Assembly (NCBI GenBank): GCA_022385755.1
Contig: MU278392.1
Coordinates: forward strand, 36,903 to 100,902
Direction of reading: 5' to 3'
Source of the DNA: Trametopsis cervina
Lineage: Eukaryota > Basidiomycota > Agaricomycetes > Polyporales > Irpicaceae
Length of the DNA: 64,000 nucleotides
Made by a program: the position numbers and the translations under genes. Under the pieces are notes generated by a model. It did no database searches and was not told the DNA's origin. It was given only the letters and a program-made list of their open reading frames with translations. Below, piece after piece: positions 23,956 through 36,416 of the stretch (the first letter of the stretch is position 1; every line of letters starts with the position of its first letter).

Positions 23956-26041
23956 TGTGCAGGAGTTGTGGGGTGGTGGGCAGTAGATAAGGTTCTATGA
24001 GTTGGTCTTCATTGACGTCTATAAGAGCGAGGCGCGTGAGAAGCAATATGTTCTCGCTCGCCGTCCTGGTCCTCGATCATGCCTTTGTGACAGCGGTGGC
24101 ACCGCAGCTCCTTTGGAGAGCGTTCCGTCAATGCGTCAATCAGTATTCCTTGTACTTGGGTCGGCACCTCAGTGCAGCGATCCGCGCGAGTGCTCATAAT
24201 GAACATCAGCCGGCTACAAGCGTCAAGTTCCGGAAGTCTAGAGAAGCAGAAATCAATGAAAGCGAGGCGTGGCATGCACATTTGCTACGACGTACTGAGG
24301 TATTGCCGTGTATGCTTGTTGGTGCACTATCTTCTGGTAAGAAAGCTACTCGTTTCGGGGCAGGACGCGCCGATATCGCCGTGCTATAAGCGGACACAGC
24401 ACGTATATTGTTGGCCGGGAGATGAACACACGTGCGCGAGCTGTAACAGGCGCAAGATTGAGTACAGAGGTATCCCCTGACTCCCGAGCGGCGGCTCAGA
24501 ATTCGTGTTCAGGCCCAAGGCACAAACTCGTTTCGCACAAGCGCGATACCGTAGCGACCGTAGTGTGCTTGAACATATCCATATTGGATCATTACGCGGC
24601 AGCGGCAGGCTAAAGAAAATGTTAGTATTGCAGCCGCAGTATAAGGAATGGAGGCGTACTGGCTGTTCCGTCCTGGTAGAACAAGATCAAGTCACTGTCT
24701 GTTGGGAAACAGTCTGTACCGCGTCACGAGGGCCTCGAACTTGCGTGCCTCACGACTGGCTTCCCACAATGACCGCTGAGATGGAAACGCGGAGGTTATA
24801 ACCTCCAATGCTATATGAGTATTGATTGTCATAGAACATTCTCTCAATGCAGTTATCAATATCCGGCACAGAAACGGTGTCGCGGATTTGCCCTATCTTG
24901 GAATCGAATGTCGGCTACGACAGTCTTCTGTAGTCCACTACGGAACTCGCACCGCAAATGTGCTCTTCAGTAGCTCTTGATCCATCACATGGCTAAGTCT
25001 TGGGACATGAAAGAAAGCTGATAAGCAGTGACTGCCCGTCAGGCATGCTTGCCATGGTGACATTGAATAGTACACTTTTAGACTGCGTATACTGACCATG
25101 CTGCTGAGTGCGGCGGTAAAAAATGAACGCAGCCCAGCATGTCGTCTCTACTGGTATTCCGTGGTAGACCTTGGACGATTGTGAAGGTGTACGTTCATTG
25201 CACAGATGAAGGAGGGATTGAGGGATTGTGACGGAACGCGAAATGTCACAATCACGCGGAACGTGACACGTCTCTTCATCGCATAGAATAGCTCCGACCT
25301 TCTACCGCAACGGCTTCGATAACACTCATCTGATACGAAGGCCTTTGTCCCGCCTTTACAGCCAGACGAGGCCTGGACACGGAGTTCTTAGCTGGTTAGT
25401 GCGCCCAAGGTGCTGTTCTATTGCTGTCTTCTTTTGAGTTGAAGGATAACAGCGATAAAACAGTACCTTGGATGCTCCAAGGGTGATACACGGGCTAATA
25501 GACATGATCAGTGGTACCAACAGGATAAGTGGTCATCAGTTGCTCTGTCTTTCGACGCAGCACCATCGCAACTCGACATCGTGCTATCTTTCTGGACTGT
25601 GCTCATATGATCCTTTTCCCGCGGCCTGAACTTCTCTGACAAGCAGGCTTCCCTCCACGCCCTGCTGACTAGGGTGGCTCCATCTCAATCTCAATCCTCG
25701 CCCGAGGTTGCCGTATACAAACGAAGGGGGGCACATGAAGGCTATACACCCCCGCTGTTTTCTCTCTTGCGGCTCGACTTCTAGGCAACATTGGTCAGTT
25801 CTAGCTCGCCTGGATTCTGCATTACTCGCTCGGTCTGAATGACGCTTGATCCCAAGATGGCACTGCGAAGAGGGCTAGAATAGGTGCCGGTGGCAATGGT
25901 TTTCTGGCCGTGACACAGGTCCGCTTCATCCTGGGTTAACGTTAGCAGCGCAGGTCAATATAAAAATAGAGGGTCAGCCTTGGAGAGCCTCATCCGTCCT
26001 CACCCTGCGACTTCCCTTGGCAACATAGCACCGCCTTCACT
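23956..26041. other. Divergent intergenic region of about 2.1 kb inside the cluster
   Basis: It lies between P450 copy 1 (-) and dioxygenase 1 (+). No intact gene was found. A short reading near 24433-24470 (CASCNRRKIEYRG) faintly resembles the start of a Zn2Cys6 binuclear cluster but lacks the remaining cysteines. The rest shows no motif. The right end is the dioxygenase promoter. Confidence 0.45.
25959..25966 (+). promoter_or_regulatory. TATA box of dioxygenase copy 1
   Basis: TATAAAAA, 76-83 bp upstream of the ATG at 26042. Confidence 0.5.
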
Positions 26042-27476
26042 ATGCCAGGACTCACCTATCCACCGTTTCCAGAGGGTCTCCCCACCCATCCCCTTCTTGT
26101 CATTGACTACCAGTTGATCAAGCAGGGGGACAAGCAGGAAATTGATCGTCTATGGGAGGCTGCCACCAAGCTCGGGTTCTGGTAGTATGTACTAGCTTCT
26201 CCTCGTGCTCCGTGATTGCAGTTTCATGACTATTGACCTCCGCTGTCAGCCTAAAGAATCACGGAGTTGTTGAGGAAATCGACGCTATGTTCGACATGGG
26301 CGCGGAGACCTTGAAGCTCCCGCTTGAAGAGAAGATGAAGTTCGAGCAGGGTGACTCGGGCAATTCCTTTGGGTATGATATCCCTCTTCAATCTTCATTC
26401 TCTTGATTCTCATCCACTTTCTCCCCAGTTACAAGGTCGTGGGCGGTAACGCGGTCGACGAGAGCGGCGCACTGGACACTATCGAACTGATCAACGTCTC
26501 GCGCAACGATGCCCTCGCCTGGCCAGGCAAGGTCCACCGGGACTACCCGTCAACCGTGAATGAGCGAATGGAGAGCGTCATCAAGCCGTTTGTCCAGAAA
26601 TCGATGGAGATAAACTTTACGTGCATCAGCACCTTTGACGAGAAGCTCGGACTGCCAAAGGGCACGCTCCTGAGCAAACATGCCGTTGAGGCTCCCAGCT
26701 GCTGCGAGGCAAGATGCATCAAGAAGGCGCCGGGCGTGGCGGACGATAAGCAGGCCATCGGATCGCACACCGATTTCGGGTCGCTGGTATGTCGTACTGT
26801 ACTGGGTGGGATCGCATCGTGGATACTTTGTCTGACGGGACTCATTGACGATGTAACGTTAAGTCGTTCCTCCACAACAGAAACGGTGGTCTGCAGGTCC
26901 TGCCTCCCGGGTCGGACGAGTGGCAATACATCAAAGTATATCCTCCTATCTCAAATCAACTCGTTCCTTCTGATTCTTACACCATGATAACAGCCTATAC
27001 CCGGACACGCCGTCTGCAACATCGGTGACGCACTCTCCATCTTCAGCGGTGGCATCCTCCGCTCCAATCTCCACCGTGTCGTGTACGCACTCCTTCTCCC
27101 CGTCTAATCTTCTTCCAATACACCGTCCTTACCTCATGTCACGATTTAGCACGCCCCCCAAAGAACAAGCCGCGTACGAACGCTGGTCCCTCGTGTTCTT
27201 CACGCGCCCGGCGGACGACACCGAACTTCGCGCGTTCACAGAGCTGAGCCCTATGATCGCTGACGCCGTCGCGAACAACCCCAACCCAGGCAAGTTCAGC
27301 ACGGGGCAGACGTCCAGGTCGTGGTACTACAGGCGCATGGCTGGTCAGAGAATCAACAACCGCAAGGTGAGTTCGATCTGAAATGGGCACCGACGCAATT
27401 GCTGAATTCATGCTTCTAGGGACCTGAGACGTGGCGCGGCAGCAGGGGAACCGAACATAAGCCTTACGTCTACTAA
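26042..27476 (+). CDS. 2-oxoglutarate/Fe(II)-dependent dioxygenase (isopenicillin N synthase-like), copy 1
   Basis: Non-haem iron oxygenase, likely soluble: no signal peptide or membrane segment. Seven exons (26042-26184, 26250-26372, 26429-26786, 26864-26935, 26994-27082, 27150-27366, 27420-27476) join in frame to 352 residues. The N-terminal DIOX_N-type part reads [19 protein letters not shown], then LGFWYLKNHGV. Iron ligands are the HTD of GSHTDFGSL and the distal His of [10 protein letters not shown]. The 2-oxoglutarate Arg and Ser are in [10 protein letters not shown] (RxS). The end reads [18 protein letters not shown]. It is convergent with GMC copy 1 and has three paralogs at 37551, 39422 and 41736 with the same intron positions. 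The substrate is unknown; hydroxylation, desaturation or ring formation are all possible in this superfamily. Confidence 0.92.
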
Positions 27477-27891
27477 GATGTGACAGATGGCTGGAGAACG
27501 AACGCTGTAATATACAGACTGTATATATCAACAATCGGACAATGTACAACAAATGAACGCGAGGTTTGGCTATTCTGCTCCCGACAGTGTTCTCCGTTTT
27601 GCGCGGACCCGGAGGTGCGTGTACGTTCAACTGCTTCCATGTTCAGTCTCATTCCAAGCATCGTTCATGGAGCCTTGGCTGATTCGAGTCCCGCGAATTT
27701 CAGATGAGCTGTCCAGGAGTGACGACAGTATGCGTAAGGTACTGCTGAGTATTCCTGCTGTCAAATAAACCGCGGTGGCATTTCTCCCAACGAAGGTTCT
27801 TTTGCCTGCAAAATTGCATTGATATTGTACACTACTTTGTAAGCCTACAAATTTGTTCGATATTGAGCAGGGACACAGGATCTAAACACCA

Positions 27892-30487
27892 GTGATCCCA
27901 AATTCCTCAGCAATAATCAGTGCGGCCTTCTCGGCCACAGCCAATGTCGTCGAGTACGTGTTCTGCCATTAATCATGAGTACGAGACGATAGATTACGTA
28001 TACAATACAACATACCGCAGCAACGTTAGAAGGAGGAATGGACAGATCGGCAACTTTGAGGTTCTGAGTTCCGTAGACGTTCAACTTGGAATCGACGACT
28101 CCGCCTTGCTCGCGAGGCTTCATAGCGCAGGTGCCGAGCTGATGGATTGTCAATGGTCAGCTACGTGCAAAATTGACATGTCAAGCGAGCAGCACGTACA
28201 GAGTGCCATGAGGTTGCAACTGCACAATCGTGCGCGAACAACGTCAGTAAGTACCCTGAATATAGGTAGAAGAGACTATGACGTACCATACTTGCGGGCA
28301 TACTGCTCAATAGCCTTCTCGTCCTCTGGTGTGTACTGAATATCGGGTGCATCAACAGACACAGGCTGGATTTCGCCCTTGCACGCCGCAGGACTATTCG
28401 CCGCAAACTCAGGGTGTCTGGGAACATACTCGCCGCGGTAGGACGGCATGCGACGCGCATATTCTCGCGCACGTTTGTATCCCCAGATCAATAGTTCAAA
28501 ATCGTCTCTCCTGTACCAAACATGAGAACATCACCGAAGGATAGCATTCATTGACTTACTGCTTCAGGTAGCCTGTCTCGAACTCTGGAGAGATGGTGGG
28601 ATCTGTGCCTGAGCGGATATGCACGAAGCCGCGTGAAGATGGATGCTCGACAAAGTATCCCATGCTGAAGTACTTCCGGGACGGAGTGCCGGTCGGGTCA
28701 CCAACGAGCCTGAAAAATCATCATAAGTGGTGGGAAGGGAGAGACTACGAGAACTGCATACATGGACAACGGACCCATCCACATTGCAGGGCTATTCGGC
28801 TTGTTGGCGTAGTATTCGTACCATTTCTTCTCGAAAGCAGGTCCGATCTTCTTCAGCTCCTCGGGGGTGAATCTGAATTTGATACCTGCATCGACGCCGC
28901 TATGCGACAGAATTTGAAGTGAGTGAAATAATATCACAACATCATGGCCTGAACGTACTTGGAGGACATGAGCCCCTGACCATCCTTCTTCCACTGGGCG
29001 CTATATTCTGGACAGTTATATCAGCTGCCTGTATTTCATTCAAAGCCAGAGAAGCACGAACCGTCAAACGCGGGTTGCTCGTTCCTGATAATCGCATCGA
29101 GAGTATCCGATTCGTCACTAGCCAAGTAAGGAGAGAATATGACCTGGTGATCTATCCCCGCCCAGTGACCGTTAGTATGCCAAAAGACGCTGCACGATCA
29201 TCCCTCATGCTCACCTTGGTAGTTTTCACCCACGCCGGGCAGATCGATGAGTTGAGTGACTCCGTACTTATCCAATACGGCTTTAGCACCAATACCGGAA
29301 CGCTCGAGGATCTGAGGAGAGCCAAATGCGCCTGCGGAAACGACGACCAGCCTGCTTGCGTGCACAGCGGACACCTTGGATATGTCTGCACCGCTAAACA
29401 CGCGAGGGTTCTCGGTGACCTCCACACCGACAGCCTTCGTCCCCCTGAGAGGTCGTCTCAGTACGCTATTGTAGGTTATCGGACATGAAACTTACTCGAA
29501 GATTATGCGCTTCACAAGATGGCCGACTAGGATAGTTATGTTGGGGTGCTTCTTGTTATAAATGTAGTTGTGAGCAACATCGGATCTCCTCCCTGAGTCG
29601 CTAGCAATCCATCTGGGTGATGTATTAGCATCGATCCGTCAAATTCTGAGAACCTAACACAAACTTTTGCCACTTCTGTGAGGCGGTAGTGAAAATTGTT
29701 AGCTAAGGTTGAGCCGCTGGATGAAATACGTGTAATCACGTACTCCGTGACGATTGACATTGTACAAATCATTTGGGTCGTCGGTTGTGCCTCTGCTGGG
29801 ATCGTACTTCGGGCCAATATCCACAAATTCTCGGCCGATGTTACTGTATAAGCCTCCGTACGAAACTTTCAACGGGCCCGAATATCCGTGGACAGAGTCA
29901 CGGTCAGGTTGTACTTCATAAGATTCTGTCTACAAGAGCATGAATGACCGCTGATTGCACTTCTTTCACTGGGAACATACCTTCTTTAGTAATGGAATGA
30001 AGTCTCGCGATCCCCAGCCAGGATTATTGAACGTAGTCTCCCATTCGTCGTAGTCAGAGACTACTCCGCGAGTGTACATCATGACTAGCCAAATCCATCC
30101 AATTAAGTACTGGGATTATCGGCCATCAACGGCGACTTACAGTTAATACTGGACCCGCCACCAATGCATGAGCCACAAGGTACGATAGTCTGACGACCGG
30201 CAAGTTCTTCCTCCGGGTTCGCGACCACGAAAGTTACGGTAGAGCTGTCAGGGCGCAAATGGCTCAAATAACGTGCCGGTTGAATGTGAGCGAGGTCGTC
30301 TTCGGTATGAGGGCCTGCCTCAATAACAAGGATCTTGAGGGTCGGATCTGCGTCTGCGAGACGGCTGGCAACCAGACAGGCAGTGGTACCTCCTGTGTTG
30401 CACATAATCTTGTTAACAACCCGCAAAGCCTATCCCCATGAACGACGTACCGCCTGCGAAGATAAGGTCATATGGTGCGGAAGACAT
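27892..30487 (-). CDS. GMC oxidoreductase, alcohol oxidase (AOX/AA3_3) type, copy 1
   Basis: FAD enzyme expected to oxidise an alcohol and reduce O2 to H2O2. The dinucleotide-binding start MSSAPYDLIFAGG is spliced to GTTACLVASRLADA, followed by KILVIEAGPH. The GMC signature 1 region is IVPCGSCIGGGSSIN, and signature 2 is GAFGSPQILERSGIG. The catalytic His lies in TSWHS, spliced to LGTCAMKPREQGGVVD. The C-terminal LNVYGTQNLKVADLS and the partner Asn in AANTYSTTLA are typical of AOX-like members. The protein ends EEFGITGV: no peroxisomal SKL-type signal and no signal peptide, unlike classical peroxisomal methanol oxidase. About a dozen short introns, including an 11-nt microexon at 29665-29675. 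The start is at 30485-30487; TATATAA lies 71-77 bp upstream. Confidence 0.88.
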
Positions 30488-30557
30488 GAAGATTTGTGCA
30501 CTACTGAGGCGTGATGGGATGTGAGGATGGTAAGGACCGCGCTCTGCGGCGCACGCC

Positions 30558-30564
30558 TTATATA
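30558..30564 (-). promoter_or_regulatory. TATA box of GMC copy 1
   Basis: TATATAA on the minus strand, 71-77 bp upstream of the start codon. The other two GMC genes have the same spacing. Confidence 0.55.
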
Positions 30565-31646
30565 CGTCTCAGCCGTCGAGGTGATAGGGTCGAACATCCC
30601 TAGAGACAGCTTAGGTGGGCACACTCCGGTGTGTCGCGCCTGTCGTCGGCCTAGCTAGTACCCTTCGAGGCTCCCTTGAGGTTCAGCGTTAGATCATCCA
30701 CATCGCTCTACACATGGTGGCGTGTTTCGGGGTATTGCCGTTGCCTAATGTCAGCAACAACTTCCCACTCTCTCGGACACACACTGAAAGGGGGTTGCAT
30801 AGAGAATATTGACCCTGGCGGCAACCGGCGGAGAAGTTGATTTTGAAGAGGTGAATCCAGGGGACGATCTGTCATGTTTACATTTCACATGTTGGGATAC
30901 GTTTGCATCTCCCTCCATTTCGCGACGTGATGACCATGACCAGGGTGTGTACCAGTATATTGGGCTGCCGTGACGACCTCTGCTTCGCGCGACATGTCAG
31001 TGCGGTCCTTCATGGGAAACCATCCACCGGGTACTGCGCTGCAACCAGATTGAGACTAGGCCGCCATCTTGCTCGCTGATGCTGTAAACCATGCATTCCT
31101 CCTGCGTTCCGGTGTTGAATGAGCTCCCCCGAGAGGATTCAATGGTGGTCGCGGGATGAGAGAATAACAGAGCGCCATGATGGCCATACTGACTTCCTAA
31201 CCTGATAGAACCTTTCGATAAGCGCCCGTTGCAAGCGAACTCAGTCCGTAAACACCGATATACGCAAGAGCAACCACTTCGTACTTCGTACTTACTTCTT
31301 AATTTATGTTTGATGCTGTGGTATGTCGACGCGAGGATCCCACCAACGTCGTAGTCGCGTCTCAGATCTCCAACACTGGCTCTTTCCCAGGTCCGCGTTT
31401 ATTCATTTCGAGTAGCTTCTCCTTTGTCTGACAATTTATTTCGCGCAGTCTCGGCTAAGTCTGAAGTTAGGTTGTACGTGCGGTGCATGAGAGAATATTG
31501 CGCTCCTAATACTGCGGCCACCAAGTGCCGTCATTACCGTGATACCAAGTCGAGAGAACGCCGAAGGTCGTGAAGGCCCCAAGACACCATCCTCTCCCAG
31601 GTCCAGGAGTAAAATGGAAAGGTGCACAGCATAAGAGGATGAGTGC

Positions 31647-31654
31647 TATATAAA
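31647..31654 (+). promoter_or_regulatory. TATA box of DUF6534 copy 1
   Basis: TATATAAA, 68-75 bp upstream of the ATG at 31722. Confidence 0.55.
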
Positions 31655-31721
31655 CCGCGGGAGACAAGTCACCTGTGAAGCAACGTTTGTCTCAACCATA
31701 CCGCAGAAGTTGGCCAGAGCT

Positions 31722-33554
31722 ATGGGATCCCCAGCTTCCGTTGCGTAAGCTGAAGTGATATCCATATGTTGTGCTGCAACCGGCTAATTCTGGAGCGTTT
31801 TGGCGCAATAGCCACGGCCCTGCTCTTCTAGGAATCATGCTTAACATCCTCCTATACGGTGTGATGCTCATGCAATGTTTCATGTACTTCTCTCGGTTTC
31901 CAAAGTACGTATACAATATCCTTGTACGTCTCCTGTATTTGCTGATCGACATGTTGCGCAGGGATAGGCCCTGGATAAGGTTTTTGGTAAATCACGGCCA
32001 TATGTATCATGGGAGAGGCGATTGGCTGATTCGCACCAATAACAGGTCCTCTTACTCCTGTTTGGAGACACAGTCAACTCTGTTTTCCTTATTATTTGGA
32101 TCTACGATATACTCATCCTGCATTTTGGTAATTCACCGCCAGCATATCAATGAAAGTTCCAAAATTCACTCCTGCTACTCATTGTCAGGTGATATTGACG
32201 CGTTGGCCACTGGCAATTGGGGTGAGTATGCGAACCAGCTTGTGGATGCGCTACTGACCTCCCGTATCGTAGTCTTCTCCACAGGTTTGTGGCTCCTAGT
32301 TCAGAGCGTCTTCGCTCCCACTCACACGCATGGGATCTACACCCAATACAGAGCCGGCAATGACGGTTTGTCCTTGCTTTCTTTTGCCATGTGGATACTA
32401 TATATCCCACAATTTATAGGGCACTCTGGCCACGATAGTTCAGCTCTTTTTTGCCTGGCGGATTATGAGGCTCACCAATAACTTTTGGGTCACGACCCTC
32501 ATCGTCATCACCGCATTGACTTCCGCCGGTATGTCGTCTGGCCATGTACTATATATGTTCTTCGTACTAAAGCGGACCAACCGCTCGCAGTGGGTGGTGT
32601 TGGAACGGCTATCTCAATCCACTTTACGAAAGAGTTCGCGCATTTCCAAGACTTCAAAGTGATCGTCATTGTCTGGCTGATTGGGGCGGCCATCTGCGAT
32701 CTTTCAATCACGATCATGCTCACGACACATCTGGTACGTGTTCCCTTCACAGCGGTGCTCGTTAGCACACGAAAGTGACTTCTTCCATGGTTTCCAGCGC
32801 CGACACAAGACGGGTTTCTCGCGGACAGATAGTGTTCTGAACAAGATCATTCGAGGTGAGTACATGCTGACGTTCTTGCATGAAGAGATATGAATGATGT
32901 TCTGGCACTCACAGTGACGGTGTCGAACGGGCTTCTGACATCCGTCTGGGCAATCATCGATCTCATCGTGTACCTGGCTACTGTAAGTGCTTCATGTAAC
33001 ATTCACAGTTGAACATACCCTCACTGCTGTGTCATGCGTAGCCAACAGGATTGTATGTGATGCACCTCTCGCGATGTGGATTGCGGCACACTCACCTTCC
33101 GTGTTTTGTGCAGGCATCTAGTGTTCAACGTGCCTCTCGCTAAGCTCTACACCAACTCGCTCATGTCTACACTCAACTCGCGCATCGACCCTGCCGACAT
33201 CATGAGCACCTCCGAAGACAGTGGAATACACAAACGCTCACGAGGCAACTCCAGTGCGACCAGAAGGGTGAGTCCTATACATTATCCTAATGTCCACCCT
33301 TTCGTTCTCTGAGCTTTTGCTGAGCAGCGGGGTGTTGTTGACCTGACCACTACCAGTACTAACCCGGGGGTAAAATCGTGTCTCTGATATTGTAGCCTGA
33401 CTGCGCTTACCTGAGTGGTTGTGCCCTTTCTTCACAGGTCTTCGTACATGTGGAGACGCATGAGATGGCGGACACGCCAAAGCCGGACCCCGAATGGTCC
33501 CAGCAGCATTCAGAAGAGTTCAGCCAAACACAGAAGCGCGAATCGAACATCTGA
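31722..33554 (+). CDS. DUF6534-type seven-helix membrane protein, copy 1
   Basis: Basidiomycete integral membrane family of unknown function. The first exon MGSPASVA splices to HGPALLGIMLNILLYGVML, the typical GPxLLG opening of helix 1. Further helices are FLVLLLLFGDTVNSVFLII, ATIVQLFFAWRIMRL (with the family QxFFAWRI motif), FWVTTLIVITALTSAG, FKVIVIVWLIGAAICDL and NGLLTSVWAIIDLIVYL. HLVFNVPLAKLYTNSLMSTLNSR then leads into a cytoplasmic Ser-rich tail. The last exon begins VFVHVETHEM and ends QKRESNI with TGA at 33552-33554. About ten short introns. It is convergent with GMC copy 2, leaving only about 240 bp between stops. The paralog at 51424 has the same first-exon split and tail motif. A receptor or transport role is speculation. 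Confidence 0.85.
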
Positions 33555-33791
33555 TCAGAAACCTATTACGGGACCGTTGATGCGTATATCCCGACCGTCT
33601 GTGTAGTGTGCTGTCTGAGGTTTCTGTAGCTGGGCACCGTGTATGATCTTCGGGTCCTGATTGTTTCGCATAGCTGTATGTATTGTGTCTCTAGTGTACA
33701 CAATGTATAGGCGTACGCTGAGCATGTCAAGGTCCTTAATATGTGTCAGTCATCTGAGCTTTCGAAGTCCTGTTGCACTACAACATAGGAT

Positions 33792-36416
33792 CTAAACGCC
33801 GCTGATCCCAAGCTCTTCTGCTATGATCAGTGCGGCCTTCTCGGCCACAACCAACGCCGTCGAATATGTGTTCTGTGCATGACACGCATAAGTTTATAGC
33901 AAATTATCATGAATGCAAGGCAGCATACAGCGGCGACGTTGGAAGGAGGAATTGATAGATCAGCGACCTTGAGGTTCTGGGTACCATAGACGTTCAACTT
34001 AGGATCGACGACTCCGCCTTCCTCGCGAGGCTTCATCGCACAGGTGCCGAGCTAATAAATAATAATAGTAGATGGTCAGTTAGGTGTGAAGTTAGCATGC
34101 TAACGGGGACTAACAGAATGCCAAGTGGTGGCAACTATACGATAGTGCATGCGTAATGTTGATGAGTCTGTGCACATGCAGAAGAGCGCCTGTACGTACC
34201 ATACTTGCGGGTGTATTGTGCAACGGCCTTGTCGTCCTCTGGCGTATACTCTATATCCGGGGCATCGATGGGCACAGGTTGGATCTCGCCCTTGCACGCT
34301 GCAGGACTATTCTCCGCGAACTCAGGGTGCCTGGGCACGTACTCGCCACGGTAGCAAGGCATGCGACGAGCGTATTCTCGCGCACGTTTGTAACCCCAGT
34401 TCAACAGCTCGAGGTCGTCTTTCCTGCACCAAAGTTATGAACGATATCCGGCGAGAGCATTGAATGGCTTACTGCTTCAGAAAGCCTGTATCAAATTCTG
34501 GCGGAACAGAGGGGTCCGTGCCTGAGCGGATGTGCACAGAGCCCCGTGAAGACGGGTGCGCGACAAAGTAACCCATGCTGAAGTACTTTCGAGAGGGAGT
34601 GCCAACCGGATTGTCAACAAGCCTGAAGAGTCATTGTAAGCCACGATGTGCGTGAAGCTGTTAGAATTACAGACATAGACACAAGTAGCAGACACATTGC
34701 AGGGCTGTCTGGTTTGTCGGCGTAGTATTCGTTCCACTTCTTCTCGAAATTGGGTCCGATCTTCTTCAGTTCCTCGGCAGTGAACCTGAATTTTATACCT
34801 GCGTCTACAGCGCTACGCAACAAGCACCGAAGTGAGTAAACCGATACCGACAAGACACATCCCACGAACGTACTTAGAGGACATGAGTCCCTGGCCGTTC
34901 TTCTTCCACTGTGCGCTATATTCTAGATGATAATGTCAACTGTCTGCATTGCACTGAAAGCTAGAAAAGGAACAACGAACCATCGAGCGCCGGCTGCTCG
35001 TTCCGAACGATCGCATCAAGAGTATCGGATTCGTCACTTGCTAAATAATGAGAAAATATGACTTGATGATCTATCCACGCAGTAACCTTCAGCCTAACGG
35101 AGGATATTGCACGATCACACTCTGCACTCACCTTGGTAATTCTCCCCCACGCCGGGTAAATTAACGATCTGCGTCACACCGTGTTTCTCGAGTACAGCCT
35201 TGGCACCGATGCCGGAACGTTCTAGGATCTGAGGGGAGCCAAACGCGCCTGCGGAAACGACTACGAGCCTGCTTGCGTGTAATACAAATACCTTGGGGGC
35301 ATCTGCACCACTGTGTACCCGAGGGTTCTCCATAATCTCTACTCCAACAGCTTTGTTTCCTCTGAGAAGTCATCACACATCTCAGTGTCCCGTTGCGGTT
35401 GATCGAATGTGTGACTTACTCGAAGAGTACACGCTTCACAAGGTGGCCAACGAGTATGGTTATGTTTGAGTGCTTTCTGTTGTAAATGTAGTGGTGGGCA
35501 ACATCGGATCTCTTCCCTGCTTTGCTACATATCCACCTAGATAACTCCTTAGTATTGAGCAATGAGTTGACACAGTGGTCACAATACATACTTTTGCCAT
35601 CTCTGGTAGGCGGAAGCGAGAACGATTAGCTGTTGAGCTGCTGCGTAAGATGTACACGATCACGTACCCCGTGAAGATTGACATTATACAGATCGTTAGG
35701 GTCATCAGTACAACCCCTAGTGGTATCGTACTTCGGGCCCACAGCCAGAAAGTCTCGGCCGATGTTGGTGAAGTAGCCCCCGTACGAAACTTTCAACGGG
35801 CCTGAATATCCGTGGACACAGTCGCGGTCGCTCTGCAATTCATAAGACTCTGTCTAAAAGAGCATCAGCGACTGCCAACTTCCCTTCACCGCTGACATAC
35901 CTTCTTGAGCAACGGAATAAGGTCGTGGGATCCCCAGCCAGGGTTCTTGGATGTGGTCTCCCATTCATCGTAGTCAGAGGCTGCAGCACGAGCATACACC
36001 ATAACTGATGACATCACACTTTTGAGTACAGGTTACCTGAATCTCATAGACGTTCAAAATCCAACTTACAGTTGACGCTTGACCCGCCACCAATGCATGC
36101 GCCGCAAGGCACGATAGTTTGGCGACCGCCAAGCTCTTTCTCCGGATTCGCGACTACGAAGCTTACGGTAGCGCTGTCGAGACGCAAGTGGGTGAGATAG
36201 CGCGCTGGTTGAATGTGAGCGAGGTTGTCTTCGGTATGAGGACCTGCTTCAATTACGAGAATCTTGAGGGTCGGGTCAGCATCTGCGAGACGTCCCGCCA
36301 CCAAACAGGCAGTGGTACCTCCTGCGATGCACAACGTTTTATTAGCAACGCGCAAAGGTTATCACCACGAATGACGTACCGCCTGCGAAGATAATATCGT
36401 ACGGCGTAGATGACAT
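33792..36416 (-). CDS. GMC oxidoreductase, alcohol oxidase (AOX/AA3_3) type, copy 2
   Basis: Paralog of the copy at 27892 with the same exon plan. The start MSSTPYDIIFAGG (ATG at 36414-36416) splices to GTTACLVAGRLADA. ILVIEAGPH, IVPCGACIGGGSSVN and GAFGSPQILERSGIG follow. The catalytic region is TTWHS, then LGTCAMKPREEGGVVDPKLN. It ends GISGV, again without a peroxisomal signal. The microexon at 35592-35602 (AGATGGCAAAA in sense) encodes RWQK with its neighbours and joins to WICSKAGKRSDVAHHYIY. A PEDDKAVAQYTRKYGT segment precedes the catalytic exon. No stop or frameshift was found in the exons read. The intron after WHS starts with the less usual GTTAGT donor. Confidence 0.87.

Larger units (their letters stand above)
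30488..31721. other. Divergent intergenic region with two core promoters
   Basis: About 1.2 kb between GMC copy 1 (-) and DUF6534 copy 1 (+). TATA boxes lie at both ends. No coding signal in between. Confidence 0.5.

Noticed and set aside
23997..24801. Plus-strand ORFs of 130, 102 and 98 codons
   Set aside because: Non-ATG starts or overlapping frames, no domain. Only the short Zn2Cys6-like string was worth a note.
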